Assembly (NCBI GenBank): GCA_016222945.1
Contig: JACRPY010000006.1
Span: forward strand, 334,787-398,786
DNA from: Methanobacterium sp.
GTDB taxonomy: Archaea > Methanobacteriota > Methanobacteria > Methanobacteriales > Methanobacteriaceae
DNA: 64,000 nt
Direction of reading: 5' to 3'
Shown here piece by piece: positions 27,466 to 35,979 of this stretch (position 1 is the first letter of the stretch; every line of letters starts with the position of its first letter). Position numbers and translations under genes: made by a program. The notes beneath the pieces are model-generated. The model had not been told where the DNA came from. It worked only from the letters and a program-made list of their open reading frames with translations, and searched no databases.

Positions 27466-28713
27466 TCATTCATTTTGTGGATTCCTTATTTCTCCAAATA
27501 TGGCTGAATAAGCAGTTACTGCAGGATTTGCAAGGTATACAAATGATTTGGGGTCTCCCATTCTACCAATAAAATTCCTGTTCGTGGTGGAAATACACAC
27601 TTCTTCATTTCCTAAAACTCCCATATGTGCTCCAAGACATGGTCCACATCCAGAATTACATACTATGGCTCCTGCATTAATAAATATATCAATTAATCCT
27701 TCACGCATTGCATTTAAATAAATATCAGATGATGCAGGTACTACAATTAGTCTAACATCTTCATGTACTTTTTTATCTTTTAATACTTCTGCAGCGGCTC
27801 TTAAATCTTCAAGACGTCCATTGGTGCATGATCCAATAAATGCCTGGTCTATGGAAGTTCCTTCAACTTTAGAAATACCAGAAACGTTATCTACATTATG
27901 TGGACACGCTATTTGAGGTTCCATGTCATTAACATCAAAAGAATATTCTTTTTCGTAATGTGAATCTTTATCTGATTTAACTACTTCAAAATTATTAATA
28001 TTTAGATTTTTGAGGTATTCAAGGGTATTTTTGTTTGGTTCCATAATCCCATTTTTGGCTCCAAGTTCAATTGCCATGTTACAGATGGTCATTCTCCCTG
28101 AAACATCCATTGAATCAATTGTTTCACCGTGAAATTCCAGTGTTTTGTATGTTGCTCCACTTGAACCAATTTCACCAGCTATATTTAATATTATATCTTT
28201 TGCTGTTACAAATTTACTTAAATCGCCATTAACATTTATTTTAAAGGATTCAGGCACCATAAACCATGTTTTACCTGTTGCATAAACCATTGCCATGTCT
28301 GTGGCACCCATGCCTGTTGCAAAAGCTCCAAAAGCACCATAAGTGCACGTGTGTGAATCTGCACCTACAATAATGTTTCCTGGCTTAATATAACCTTTTT
28401 CTGGGAGTACCTGGTGGCAGATGCCTTCTCCATGAGTATAAATATTTTTAATGCCCTGTTTTTTGGCGAATTTCTTTGTTACCTTTTGAAATTCAGCTGA
28501 ACCTATATTATTTGCAGGAATATTATGATCAAAAACAATAACAATTTTTTCAGGGTCCCAAACTTTATCAGCAATTTTATTAAATGTTTTAATAGTAGGG
28601 GGCGATGTTCCATCGTGTGTCATTGCTAAATCTATATTAGCTTCGATTATTTCTCCAGGGTGTACTTCATTTTTCCTTGAAGCCCTTGAAAGTATTTTTC
28701 GAGTGATATTCAT
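27466..28713 (-). CDS. hacA: homoaconitase / isopropylmalate isomerase large subunit
   Basis: This 415-residue protein is an aconitase-family large subunit with a 4Fe-4S cluster. Motifs: VGADSHTCTYGAFGAFATGM, SCTNGRLEDL and CNSGCGPCLGAHMG, holding the cluster cysteines. LeuC and homoaconitase cannot be separated by eye. The neighbour aksA lies 48 bases upstream in the same direction, and that favours the homoaconitase of coenzyme B biosynthesis (AksD), which converts homocitrate and its longer homologues. The small subunit is not in this window. AGGTTA lies just before the ATG. If not HacA, it is a leucine-pathway LeuC. Confidence 0.85.
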   Translation of the reverse strand: MNITRKILSRASRKNEVHPGEIIEANIDLAMTHDGTSPPTIKTFNKIADKVWDPEKIVIVFDHNIPANNIGSAEFQKVTKKFAKKQGIKNIYTHGEGICHQVLPEKGYIKPGNIIVGADSHTCTYGAFGAFATGMGATDMAMVYATGKTWFMVPESFKINVNGDLSKFVTAKDIILNIAGEIGSSGATYKTLEFHGETIDSMDVSGRMTICNMAIELGAKNGIMEPNKNTLEYLKNLNINNFEVVKSDKDSHYEKEYSFDVNDMEPQIACPHNVDNVSGISKVEGTSIDQAFIGSCTNGRLEDLRAAAEVLKDKKVHEDVRLIVVPASSDIYLNAMREGLIDIFINAGAIVCNSGCGPCLGAHMGVLGNEEVCISTTNRNFIGRMGDPKSFVYLANPAVTAYSAIFGEIRNPQNE

Positions 28714-28761
28714 TTAATTAACCTTTGGTTGTTATTCTTTCAAAAAGAGTTATGTGAGATT

Positions 28762-29937
28762 TTATAAATCTGCAAGACCACGTACAGATCTTACAATATC
28801 ATTAAATAGTTCATCGTTAATGTATTTGCCCTTTTCTCTGCTCATCTTTATTTGTTCAACAATTTTACAAAGTTCATCCTTCGTAACTTCAATTCCGCAT
28901 CCTTCAAGCTTTGCTTTGACAGCTCTACATCCGGAGTGTTTTCCAAGGACAATTCTTCTGTGATGTCCAATCATTTCTGGTAAAAATGGTTCATAAGTAA
29001 GTGGTTCTTCAATAACTGCGTCTACATGTATTCCTGATTCGTGTCTGAATACATTTTTTCCAACTATTGGTTTATTTTCAGGGACTTTAACATTTGTAAG
29101 CTCTTCTACGAGGCCTGAAAGTTCACAGAATTTTTTAATATTTAAATCTAATTCTACGCCGTAAACCAGTTTAAGTGCCATTACAAGCTCTTCAAGGGCA
29201 GCATTTCCTGCTCTTTCTCCTATTCCATTTACAGTTGTTGAAACGGCGGTGGCACCTGCAGCAAGACCTGCAATGGAATTAGCAATTGCCATTCCAAAAT
29301 CATTATGACAGTGCATAGCTATTCCTGTTTTTATATCTTTTCTTAGCTCTCTTACAAGGTAATCTACACCTTGAGGGCTAATTGCACCTACTGTATCGGC
29401 TATATGTACCCGATCCACGCCATATTCTTCGGCTTTTTGATAAATCTTTTTTAGAAAATCCAAATCAGTTCTTGTAGCATCTTCAGCTGAAAAAGCCACG
29501 AAAATACCGTGATCTTTAGCATGTTCAATTGATTTCATACATATGTTTAAGGCCTGCTCTTTGGTCATCTTCAATTTATGTTTTAAATGGAGATCAGAAG
29601 TTGCCATGAATGTTATTATGCCATCAACATCGCAATCTATGGCTACATCGATATCTTCTTTCTTAGTCCTGGATAAAACAATTATATCTGCATTTAAATC
29701 CTCATTTACAATTGCTTTAATTGATCTTTTCTCTTCATTTGAAACTATGGGAAAACCGGCCTCTATTTGATGTATGCCAAGTTCGTCAAGTTTTCTAGCG
29801 ATTTTCAACTTTTCAGGTGTCCTCAAACATACTCCCGGAGTTTGTTCTCCATCTCGCATGGTAGTATCATATATTGTAATGTTGTCTGGAAATTTTAAAT
29901 CTGCGGCTTTATTGAAAGGGCTTACAAAATACTTCAA
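28762..29937 (-). CDS. aksA: homocitrate synthase AksA
   Basis: This 391-residue enzyme of the LeuA/homocitrate synthase family condenses 2-oxoglutarate and its longer homologues with acetyl-CoA on the way to 7-mercaptoheptanoylthreonine phosphate (coenzyme B). Motifs: TIYDTTMRDGEQTPGV at the start of the TIM barrel with the metal-binding Asp, GIAMHCHNDFGMAIANSIAG with the HxH metal ligands, GIGERAGNAALEELVM, and HESGIHVDAVIEEPLTYEP. The start is TTG with AGGTGGG about 8 bases upstream. It is first in the operon with hacA. The AksA call over LeuA or CimA rests on the close match to what I remember of Methanobacteriales AksA and on its neighbour. Confidence 0.92.
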   Translation of the reverse strand: MKYFVSPFNKAADLKFPDNITIYDTTMRDGEQTPGVCLRTPEKLKIARKLDELGIHQIEAGFPIVSNEEKRSIKAIVNEDLNADIIVLSRTKKEDIDVAIDCDVDGIITFMATSDLHLKHKLKMTKEQALNICMKSIEHAKDHGIFVAFSAEDATRTDLDFLKKIYQKAEEYGVDRVHIADTVGAISPQGVDYLVRELRKDIKTGIAMHCHNDFGMAIANSIAGLAAGATAVSTTVNGIGERAGNAALEELVMALKLVYGVELDLNIKKFCELSGLVEELTNVKVPENKPIVGKNVFRHESGIHVDAVIEEPLTYEPFLPEMIGHHRRIVLGKHSGCRAVKAKLEGCGIEVTKDELCKIVEQIKMSREKGKYINDELFNDIVRSVRGLADL

Positions 29938-30269
29938 ATCGTTCCCACCTTTATTTACTTAAAATAATCATTTATATTGAAACAAAATCCATAATGAATT
30001 TAGAAATCATTTTTTTGGGTTTTATCAAATTAATTTAGTTTTTGGATTGATGTACTTTTTTGTTTTTAATTTATATAACAATATGGTTTAAATAACATTT
30101 TTTGTTATATTTTATCTGTTTTTCCTTCTTTATCTTAAATAACATTATTAAAAGAAATTAAATGTATAATAAGGTGATTAAACATAGGAAATAAGTTATA
30201 ATTTTATATTTGCGCGTTTTTTTCATTTAAAGTTAATTATAATTTTATTTAGAATTTATAATGATTTAT
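29938..30269. other. intergenic region upstream of aksA
   Basis: These 332 AT-rich bases contain the promoter of aksA (minus strand) and the 3' end region of the CYTH gene. A small inverted repeat, ATAACA/TGTTAT with a 5-base loop, lies at 30092-30108. I see no gene or convincing regulatory element. Confidence 0.4.
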
Positions 30270-30818
30270 TTATCCTTTATATATTCCCATAAGTTCTAAA
30301 TAGGATTTTCTTTCAAATCCATCTTCAATACCAATTTTTTTGTATATTTCAAATATTTCCTCAATGATCTCTTCAAACTCTTCCCCTTCAGCAGCTTCTT
30401 TTTCTATTTCAACAAATTTACCTACTTTAAATACATTGTCCAACGATATAATAAACTCATTAAACATATAGGTTGTTCTTTCTTTTTCAACATCTGCAAC
30501 AGGTTTGAATCCGAGGTTTTCTAATATAGAACTCATTTGTTGGAAGTTTTCTACATTAACTTCTAATTCTTTTCGTGTTTTACTCACATCATCCATTTTA
30601 GCGCCTTTATATGTGAGAATTATTTCTGATTTCCCATCAGTAGTAGTATTTCTTATTCTTAAAGCTTCATCAGTTATTTCAAAATCTCTATAGTTTGGAT
30701 TATTAAAATAAGTGTCTTTTTGATGTTCAAATTTTGTTTTTATTGCATTAATTTCTTCTAATTTTCTTTTAACATCATTAAAATTTTTTGCATGTGCTTT
30801 AACTTCTACTTCTATCAT
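30270..30818 (-). CDS. CYTH-domain protein (CyaB/ThTPase-like)
   Basis: This 182-residue protein belongs to the CYTH superfamily, which hydrolyses or cyclises triphosphorylated substrates inside a beta tunnel. The signature ExExK is EVEVKAH at residues 3-9; further tunnel residues come from ALRIRNTTTDGKSEIILTYK, KTRKELEVNV, KERTTYMF, SLDNVFKVGKFVEIEKE and ERKSYLELM. Archaeal members are often annotated as class IV adenylate cyclases, but in most the physiological substrate is untested. Length fits the family. It stands alone, with no strong ribosome-binding site. Confidence 0.9.
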   Translation of the reverse strand: MIEVEVKAHAKNFNDVKRKLEEINAIKTKFEHQKDTYFNNPNYRDFEITDEALRIRNTTTDGKSEIILTYKGAKMDDVSKTRKELEVNVENFQQMSSILENLGFKPVADVEKERTTYMFNEFIISLDNVFKVGKFVEIEKEAAEGEEFEEIIEEIFEIYKKIGIEDGFERKSYLELMGIYKG

Positions 30819-30900
30819 ACAATCGCCACATTTTTTAATTTATATAATCATTTTAATTTTAAAGTATTTATTTAGAAAATTAGAGTTAATGGATATTTAA

Positions 30901-31296
30901 TTATTGGTAAAAACGGGAAATATATGATTTTGCATCATTTATTTGTATTAAATATTCATCTATTGCATATTCTATTGACTCATAAGAGGCAATTCTTAAA
31001 TCTCTTTCATCAATTAATTTCCTTTTTTCTTTAATCTTATCTTGTACAGATTTCTGTCGGTTATACAAACCCAATACCTTAGAAGATTCATTTATTTCTT
31101 TTATTCGCTCAATATATTCCATTCTAAGGGTTCTAATATCCATGCGAATGTTATGTCTGATTTTTTCTAAAACTCTTTCAATTGTATATAATTTATCAGA
31201 TAAAATAGAAGCTTCATCAACATTTTCTATGTCAATGATCATGCCTTCAATACCCAGCTCTTGAATTTGTTTTTCATAAAATTTTGGACTTATCAT
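30901..31296 (-). CDS. hypothetical coiled-coil protein, 131 aa
   Basis: I do not recognise this protein. Residues 30-110 are strongly helical and charged, with heptad-like patterns (LYTIERVLEKIRHNIRMDIR, then RMEYIERIKEINESSK), so a coiled coil is likely. No membrane segment or Cys motif. An in-frame GTG three codons earlier is possible; I use the ATG at 31296 with the weak GTGA site before it. It is divergent from tbp. Function unknown. Confidence 0.6.
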   Translation of the reverse strand: MISPKFYEKQIQELGIEGMIIDIENVDEASILSDKLYTIERVLEKIRHNIRMDIRTLRMEYIERIKEINESSKVLGLYNRQKSVQDKIKEKRKLIDERDLRIASYESIEYAIDEYLIQINDAKSYISRFYQ

Positions 31297-31305
31297 GATC
31301 TTCAC

Positions 31306-31626
31306 AAGGGTATATTTTTGAGATTTTTAAGAAACATATATAAATAAATTTTATCTATTATAAATATTGTTGAGAAATCTATATTGAAATAATAATTTAG
31401 ATACATTAAACAATGAAAAACAATAAATACTAATTAATAGTGATTAAGTTAAAGCTACGTTTTTGAATATATTATTATTTCAAAAAAGGTATTTTATGAT
31501 TTTATACAGGAATTATGTCCTGTGATCCTATTCAAAATACATAAAACAGTTTTTTAATGTAAATTGACAACAATTTAATATAAAAATACATTAATTATAA
31601 TGAATTAAAATCGTGGAGGAATATGC
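31306..31626. other. intergenic region upstream of tbp
   Basis: These 321 AT-rich bases separate the divergent coiled-coil gene and tbp. Apart from the TATA-like element at 31574 and the tbp ribosome-binding site GTGGAGGA at 31613-31620, I see nothing specific. Confidence 0.4.
31574..31585 (+). promoter_or_regulatory. possible TATA box of tbp
   Basis: TTTAATATAAAA lies 42-53 bases before the TTG start of tbp, which would give a transcript start near 31610 and a leader of about 17 bases containing the ribosome-binding site. The region is AT-rich, so this is tentative. Confidence 0.35.
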
Positions 31627-32172
31627 TTGTCGGATGTACCAATCAAAGTTGAAAATATTGTTGCTTCTGCAACCCTAGGGAAGTCAATACAACTTCCTAA
31701 TGTAGCCCCGGCACTTGAAGGTGTCGAATATAATTTAGAACAATTCCCAGGACTTGTTTACAAACTTAAGGAACCTAAAACTGCAGCACTAATATTTGGA
31801 TCAGGAAAATTAGTGTGCACTGGTGCAAAATCCATTGAAGACTCTATTAAAGCTATTCATATAGCTGTAGATAAAATGAGAGACCTTGACCAGGAGATAC
31901 CAAAAGAATTTGAAATTAAAATACAGAACATAGTTGCTTCTGCAAATCTTGGAAAAACTTTAAATCTGGAGGCAGTAGCCTTAGATTTAGAAAACACAGA
32001 ATACGAACCAGAACAGTTCCCAGGTCTTGTTTACAGACTTGAAGATCCTAAAGTAGTATTACTATTGTTTGGTTCTGGGAAAGTAGTATGTACTGGTGCA
32101 AAAAGCTTTGATGATGCCCAGCTTGGTGTTGAAAAAACGAAAGAAAGATTAGAAGAATTGGATTTAATCTAA
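31627..32172 (+). CDS. tbp: TATA-box-binding protein
   Basis: This 181-residue protein is the archaeal general transcription factor TBP. The saddle is made of two direct repeats: residues 6-96 (ENIVASATLGKSIQLPNVA, QFPGLVYKLKEPKTA, FGSGKLVCTGAKS) and 97-181 (QNIVASANLGKTLNLEAVA, QFPGLVYRLEDPK, FGSGKVVCTGAKS). The acidic C-terminal tail is short. Start is TTG, with GTGGAGGA 6-14 bases upstream; an out-of-frame ATG lies between. The serB-like gene follows after 32 bases. The identification is certain. Confidence 0.98.
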   Translation: MSDVPIKVENIVASATLGKSIQLPNVAPALEGVEYNLEQFPGLVYKLKEPKTAALIFGSGKLVCTGAKSIEDSIKAIHIAVDKMRDLDQEIPKEFEIKIQNIVASANLGKTLNLEAVALDLENTEYEPEQFPGLVYRLEDPKVVLLLFGSGKVVCTGAKSFDDAQLGVEKTKERLEELDLI

Positions 32173-32204
32173 ATCCTTCAATTAGATTTAATATCGGTGA
32201 TCTT

Positions 32205-33698
32205 TTGATTAAACTTATAGCCTTTGATCTTGATAATGTATTGATAGACGGTGAAGCCATTGACGAAATTGGCAAACTAGTTGGAATAGAAGACAAAATA
32301 GCAGAAATTACAAAAAAAGCCATGGAAGGAGAATTGGATTTCGAAACAGCCCTTAAAGAAAGAGTAACTTTACTTAAGGGTGCTTCAGTGGACGATATTA
32401 AAAATGTAATTGATGATATTCCCCTTATGGAAGGGGCCAAAGAAACAGTTGGGGAGCTTAAAAAGAGAGGATATAGGATTGCAACTATAAGCGGTAGTTT
32501 TGAATTTATTGCCAACCGCATGAAAAATGAATTAGATCTTGATTATACATTTGCAAATGTTTTACACGAAGAAGACGGTTTTTTAACCGGAGAAGTAACT
32601 GGACCTCTTGTAGGTGGTTCAAAAGCAGATGTTTTAAAAGAAATAATGAAAACAGAAAATTTATCTGCAGATGAATGCGCAGCAGTTGGCGATGGAGCAA
32701 ATGATATTTCCATGCTTGAACTGGCTAAATTAGGTATAGCTTTCAATGCAAAGCCCGTTTTAAGAGAAATTGCAGATGTAATAATTGAAAAAAGAGATTT
32801 AAGAGAATTATTAGAATTATTTGAAGTAAATAATAAAGATGTAGATAATAAAGAGGTTTCTAAATTGCCTGAAGAAGATAACTTTGACGAACTCCTAGCT
32901 GAAAAAAGAACACTTGAAAAGAAACTCAGTGATCTTACAAAAGAACGTGATAAATTAAATGACGATGCAAAATCACAAAGAGAAATAAGAGACGAACTTA
33001 ATGCAAGTATAAAGGATAATCTGAATACTGCTATTAAATACAGGGATAAACGTGACAAAATTAATGTCGAAGTTAAAAAATATAAAAAACTTCGAGATGA
33101 AACCAATGAAAAGCTTAAAAGTGTGGAATGGGCATCTGGAAAGAGAGATATAATAAATATCGAAAATGAAATCAAAAAACTTGAAAAAACCATAGAAACC
33201 AGAGTACTGGACATAAGGAAAGAAAATGAATTGGTTAAAAAAGTTACTGATTTAAGTAAAAAACTTCAGGATATGCATCAAGATGAAAAAATTCAAAAAG
33301 AAGCAATAGAGCTTAAAGAATTATCAGAATCATATCATGCTAAAGTTGTGGAGTTTTCAGATGAGGCTCAATCTACACACGAAAAAATGATTGAATACTT
33401 CCATAAAATAGACGAAATAAGAAATAAGGCTGATGAGGCTCATAATACGTTTATGGAAATAAGGAATAATGCATCTGGCAAACATGATGAAGTAAAGGAA
33501 GTTTTAGGCCATATACGTAAAATAAACAAGAAATTAGATAAAGTTAGGTCTAAAAAACGAAATATTGAAACTGAAGCAAGCAATAAAAAGAATGCTAAAG
33601 AAAAAGAGCATGCAGAAGACATATATCAGAAATTTAAAGATGGTAAAAAGTTAAACACAGATGAACTGTTGCTTCTTCAAAAACATAATGTTATTTAA
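32205..33698 (+). CDS. serB: phosphoserine-phosphatase-like HAD protein with coiled-coil tail
   Basis: This 497-residue protein has a HAD phosphatase domain at 1-205 and a long charged coiled coil at about 220-460. HAD motifs: FDLDNVLID (Asp8 and Asp10), TISGS at 94-98, Lys140 and GDGANDISM at 162-170. The cap region (EGELDFETALKERVTLLKG) is typical of SerB, which makes serine from phosphoserine. Ordinary SerB ends near residue 210, so about 290 residues are extra; the tail may oligomerise or bind another partner. I recall a similar long form in Methanothermobacter. Start is TTG, right after GGTGATC. It follows tbp closely. Confidence 0.85.
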   Translation: MIKLIAFDLDNVLIDGEAIDEIGKLVGIEDKIAEITKKAMEGELDFETALKERVTLLKGASVDDIKNVIDDIPLMEGAKETVGELKKRGYRIATISGSFEFIANRMKNELDLDYTFANVLHEEDGFLTGEVTGPLVGGSKADVLKEIMKTENLSADECAAVGDGANDISMLELAKLGIAFNAKPVLREIADVIIEKRDLRELLELFEVNNKDVDNKEVSKLPEEDNFDELLAEKRTLEKKLSDLTKERDKLNDDAKSQREIRDELNASIKDNLNTAIKYRDKRDKINVEVKKYKKLRDETNEKLKSVEWASGKRDIINIENEIKKLEKTIETRVLDIRKENELVKKVTDLSKKLQDMHQDEKIQKEAIELKELSESYHAKVVEFSDEAQSTHEKMIEYFHKIDEIRNKADEAHNTFMEIRNNASGKHDEVKEVLGHIRKINKKLDKVRSKKRNIETEASNKKNAKEKEHAEDIYQKFKDGKKLNTDELLLLQKHNVI

Positions 33699-33822
33699 TT
33701 CATAATTTGAATTAAAAAGCATTAATATTCTCTTTTTTTTAAATAAACTATTGATTTTATTTTCTTTTTAAATTAATATTTAATAAGTATACTAATTCAA
33801 AATACATGTTGTGGTTGTTTAA

Positions 33823-34728
33823 TCAACTTTTATTTAAAGATGATAAGAGATCCATTGTAACTGTTTCTGCAGATTTATCATTTAATTTTTTAAATAGTTC
33901 AATGGCCTTTCTAAAGTTTGAACTTACTTTTGCCATATCTCCAAGCACAAAATCCACTGTTCCAATTAAAACCAGAGAAATAGCTTCTCCTTTCTCATCT
34001 CCTAACATGTCAAAAATTTTATATGCATTATCAAAATATTTAAGTGCTGCACTAGTTTTTTCATTTTTAAGGGAAACATCTCCCATTATAAGCAATGATA
34101 TAGCTTCTCCTTTCATATCGCCTATGTCACGGGACGTGTTGAAGATTTCCTGCAGTTCTTCCATTGGATCTTTGGCTTTAATATATATTTCATAAGCACG
34201 TGCTGATTCAAGCAATTTTATGACATTATCTATTTTATTTCCAATTTCTACAAAATCTGGGCTGTAATCTTCTTCAGCTGAAATTTCAGAGGGAAAGTCA
34301 TCTTCTTCATATTTATCTTTTTCGGATTTTGCAGAGTCCATAGCATCTTGAATATCCTCTACTTCCCTTATTTTTTCTAACATATCTGCTTTGAGGGATG
34401 ATCTAATAGAAGTATATGCTTTATATGCATCATTATAATATTTTAGAGCTGTATGGGTTTCACGCGTGCTGAGGTACGTATCTCCGATTAAATCTAATAC
34501 AAAAGCTTCTGCTTCGCCATTTTCAAGTTCCCGATATATTTCAAGTGATTTATTTAGATTTTCAATAGCATAATCAAAATCTTCTTCTTCATTGTATAAC
34601 ATTCCCAGATTCATAAAGGTTTCAGCTTCAGTTTCCTTGCATAACTGGATTTTTTCCATGTAATGCTCAACAGAATGTTCTTTTTTCTTTAAAATATCAA
34701 ATATTCCTATAAAAAGAAGATATTTCAG
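33823..34728 (-). CDS. TPR-repeat protein, last gene of the KaiC-GTPase cluster
   Basis: This protein has TPR-like helical repeats in two blocks (about 30-110 and 180-275), separated by an acidic linker. Units include EAETFMNLGMLYNEEEDFDY, AEAFVLDLIGDTYLSTRETH and GEAISLLIMGDVSLKNEKTS. The first ATG (34659) has no ribosome-binding site. The reading frame stays open 23 codons further upstream to a CTG at 34728, which has a perfect AGGAGG 8 bases before it and lies 17 bases after the previous gene. The upstream codons add a plausible helix (YLLFIGIFDILKKKEHSVE). I therefore propose a CTG start (301 residues); with ATG it would be 278. Its likely role is as a scaffold for the cluster's switch proteins. 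Confidence 0.7.
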   Translation of the reverse strand: MKYLLFIGIFDILKKKEHSVEHYMEKIQLCKETEAETFMNLGMLYNEEEDFDYAIENLNKSLEIYRELENGEAEAFVLDLIGDTYLSTRETHTALKYYNDAYKAYTSIRSSLKADMLEKIREVEDIQDAMDSAKSEKDKYEEDDFPSEISAEEDYSPDFVEIGNKIDNVIKLLESARAYEIYIKAKDPMEELQEIFNTSRDIGDMKGEAISLLIMGDVSLKNEKTSAALKYFDNAYKIFDMLGDEKGEAISLVLIGTVDFVLGDMAKVSSNFRKAIELFKKLNDKSAETVTMDLLSSLNKS

Positions 34729-34745
34729 GTTCTTCGCCTCCTATT

Positions 34746-35237
34746 TCATGGATTTTCTAAATATGTGGTGCATACGCCTTTTGGTTGGCTTGGTGGGTCT
34801 GCTTTAAGTGTATATGCATAATCTACACCTGTTGCATTCTCAAGCATGGTGGCAAGGATGATGGATCTTAAGCATACTTGGGGCATAATATTGTTATTAA
34901 CAAGTTCTTTGCATGCGTTGGCACCGCAACCGGTTATTGCAATTGAAAAGGTGTTTTTATCTTTTTGAACAGTTATATCGCCTTTTTTTATAAAATCCAT
35001 ATCTTCTAAACATTTTACAATACTTTCTAAAGTATCTAATTTGTTTTCTCCATCGAAATCTATCTCGCACATTTTTTTTAGATGTTTAAGTATGAATTCT
35101 GTTGCATTCCACCCTATTCTTTTAGTGTAAGCTATATTATTTCCAAGTAACTCCTCACGGGTCTTTTCTATGCTGTAAATCCAACTGTTCATTAGAAGAT
35201 AAAATAGTTCTGTTCTTTCAAATTTATTTTCACTCAT
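34746..35237 (-). CDS. unrecognised Cys-containing protein in the KaiC-GTPase cluster
   Basis: I do not recognise this 163-residue soluble protein with confidence. It has a helical N-terminal half (LMNSWIYSIEKTREELLG) and a C-terminal alpha/beta half with six cysteines at 57, 76, 104, 109, 122 and 156; the block ITGCGANACKEL, then MPQVCLRSIIL, suggests a small-molecule or metal-binding site. The layout recalls V4R-type sensory domains, but that is only a resemblance. Its start overlaps the end of the KaiC-like gene by 8 bases, so it is translated with it. It could be the sensor of the cluster. Confidence 0.55.
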   Translation of the reverse strand: MSENKFERTELFYLLMNSWIYSIEKTREELLGNNIAYTKRIGWNATEFILKHLKKMCEIDFDGENKLDTLESIVKCLEDMDFIKKGDITVQKDKNTFSIAITGCGANACKELVNNNIMPQVCLRSIILATMLENATGVDYAYTLKADPPSQPKGVCTTYLENP

Positions 35238-35979
35238 TTAACTCCTCTCCAATAATTATGCCGCTATCAGTGATTTCATAATGAGCTTTCTTTTTCTTTA
35301 TTCCAATCATAGATTCTATTGTTATAAATTCTCCGTCGAGTCGTATAATATTGTCCACATTTTCTTTAATCATCTCTTCGGTTTCAGGAGTGGCTACTCC
35401 TTCTGTATACATTATAACTGATGTACCTCCTGCATCTTTTATACGTTTTATATAAGCTTTTAAAATCCGAATTACAAGTCTATCAGGATTAAATGCAAAT
35501 GAAGTTGTAAGTGAATCAAAAATTGATCTAAATTTAGGGGACTTTGAAAATACGAATCTGGTTCCTACTCCAACTTTAACCATTAAATCTGTGGGGTTAT
35601 TGAGTGAAGATAATTTATAAGTATTAGTATCAGAAATTTTACCTCTTGATAGCTTAGATAATGCATCTACTACGTATAATGTTTCTTTTTGCACGTACTG
35701 TTGTAAAAATAGATTTAAATTCACGCCATTTTGATCTAATTGGCTTAAACCGTAATCTGTGAGTAGGTATAGGCATGGTTCATCTTTTTGTAGTCCACGG
35801 TACATGAATTGGTAGCAGAATATGGATTTACCTGTTTTTGGTGGTCCGTAGATGAGTGTGGCAGTGCTTTCTGGAATTCCACCTTCATCTGTCTTTTTAT
35901 CCCAGGCTAATTCATCAAATCCGGGAATCCCTGACTCAAGACGAGGAATTTCATCATCGCCTTTAAATGATACTTTCAC
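35230..35979 (-). CDS. KaiC/RecA-like ATPase, second copy
   Basis: This 249-residue protein is a single-domain KaiC-like ATPase. The N-terminus RLESGIPGFDEL is the family signature, the Walker A motif GPPKTGKS is at 45-52, and the Walker B-type strand is near GGTSVIMYTEG. The C-terminal part (MIGIKKKKAHYEITDSGI) matches the usual KaiC-like end. It is a close paralogue of the adjacent upstream gene; 130 bases around the Walker A region differ at one position. The GTG start shares its first base with the upstream stop codon (TAGTG). Such proteins act as ATP-driven signalling or assembly switches. Confidence 0.85.
   Translation of the reverse strand: MKVSFKGDDEIPRLESGIPGFDELAWDKKTDEGGIPESTATLIYGPPKTGKSIFCYQFMYRGLQKDEPCLYLLTDYGLSQLDQNGVNLNLFLQQYVQKETLYVVDALSKLSRGKISDTNTYKLSSLNNPTDLMVKVGVGTRFVFSKSPKFRSIFDSLTTSFAFNPDRLVIRILKAYIKRIKDAGGTSVIMYTEGVATPETEEMIKENVDNIIRLDGEFITIESMIGIKKKKAHYEITDSGIIIGEELNE

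Noticed and set aside
30092..30108. Inverted repeat ATAACA/TGTTAT upstream of aksA
   Set aside because: AT-only short arms in an AT-rich gap; no link to a promoter element could be shown.
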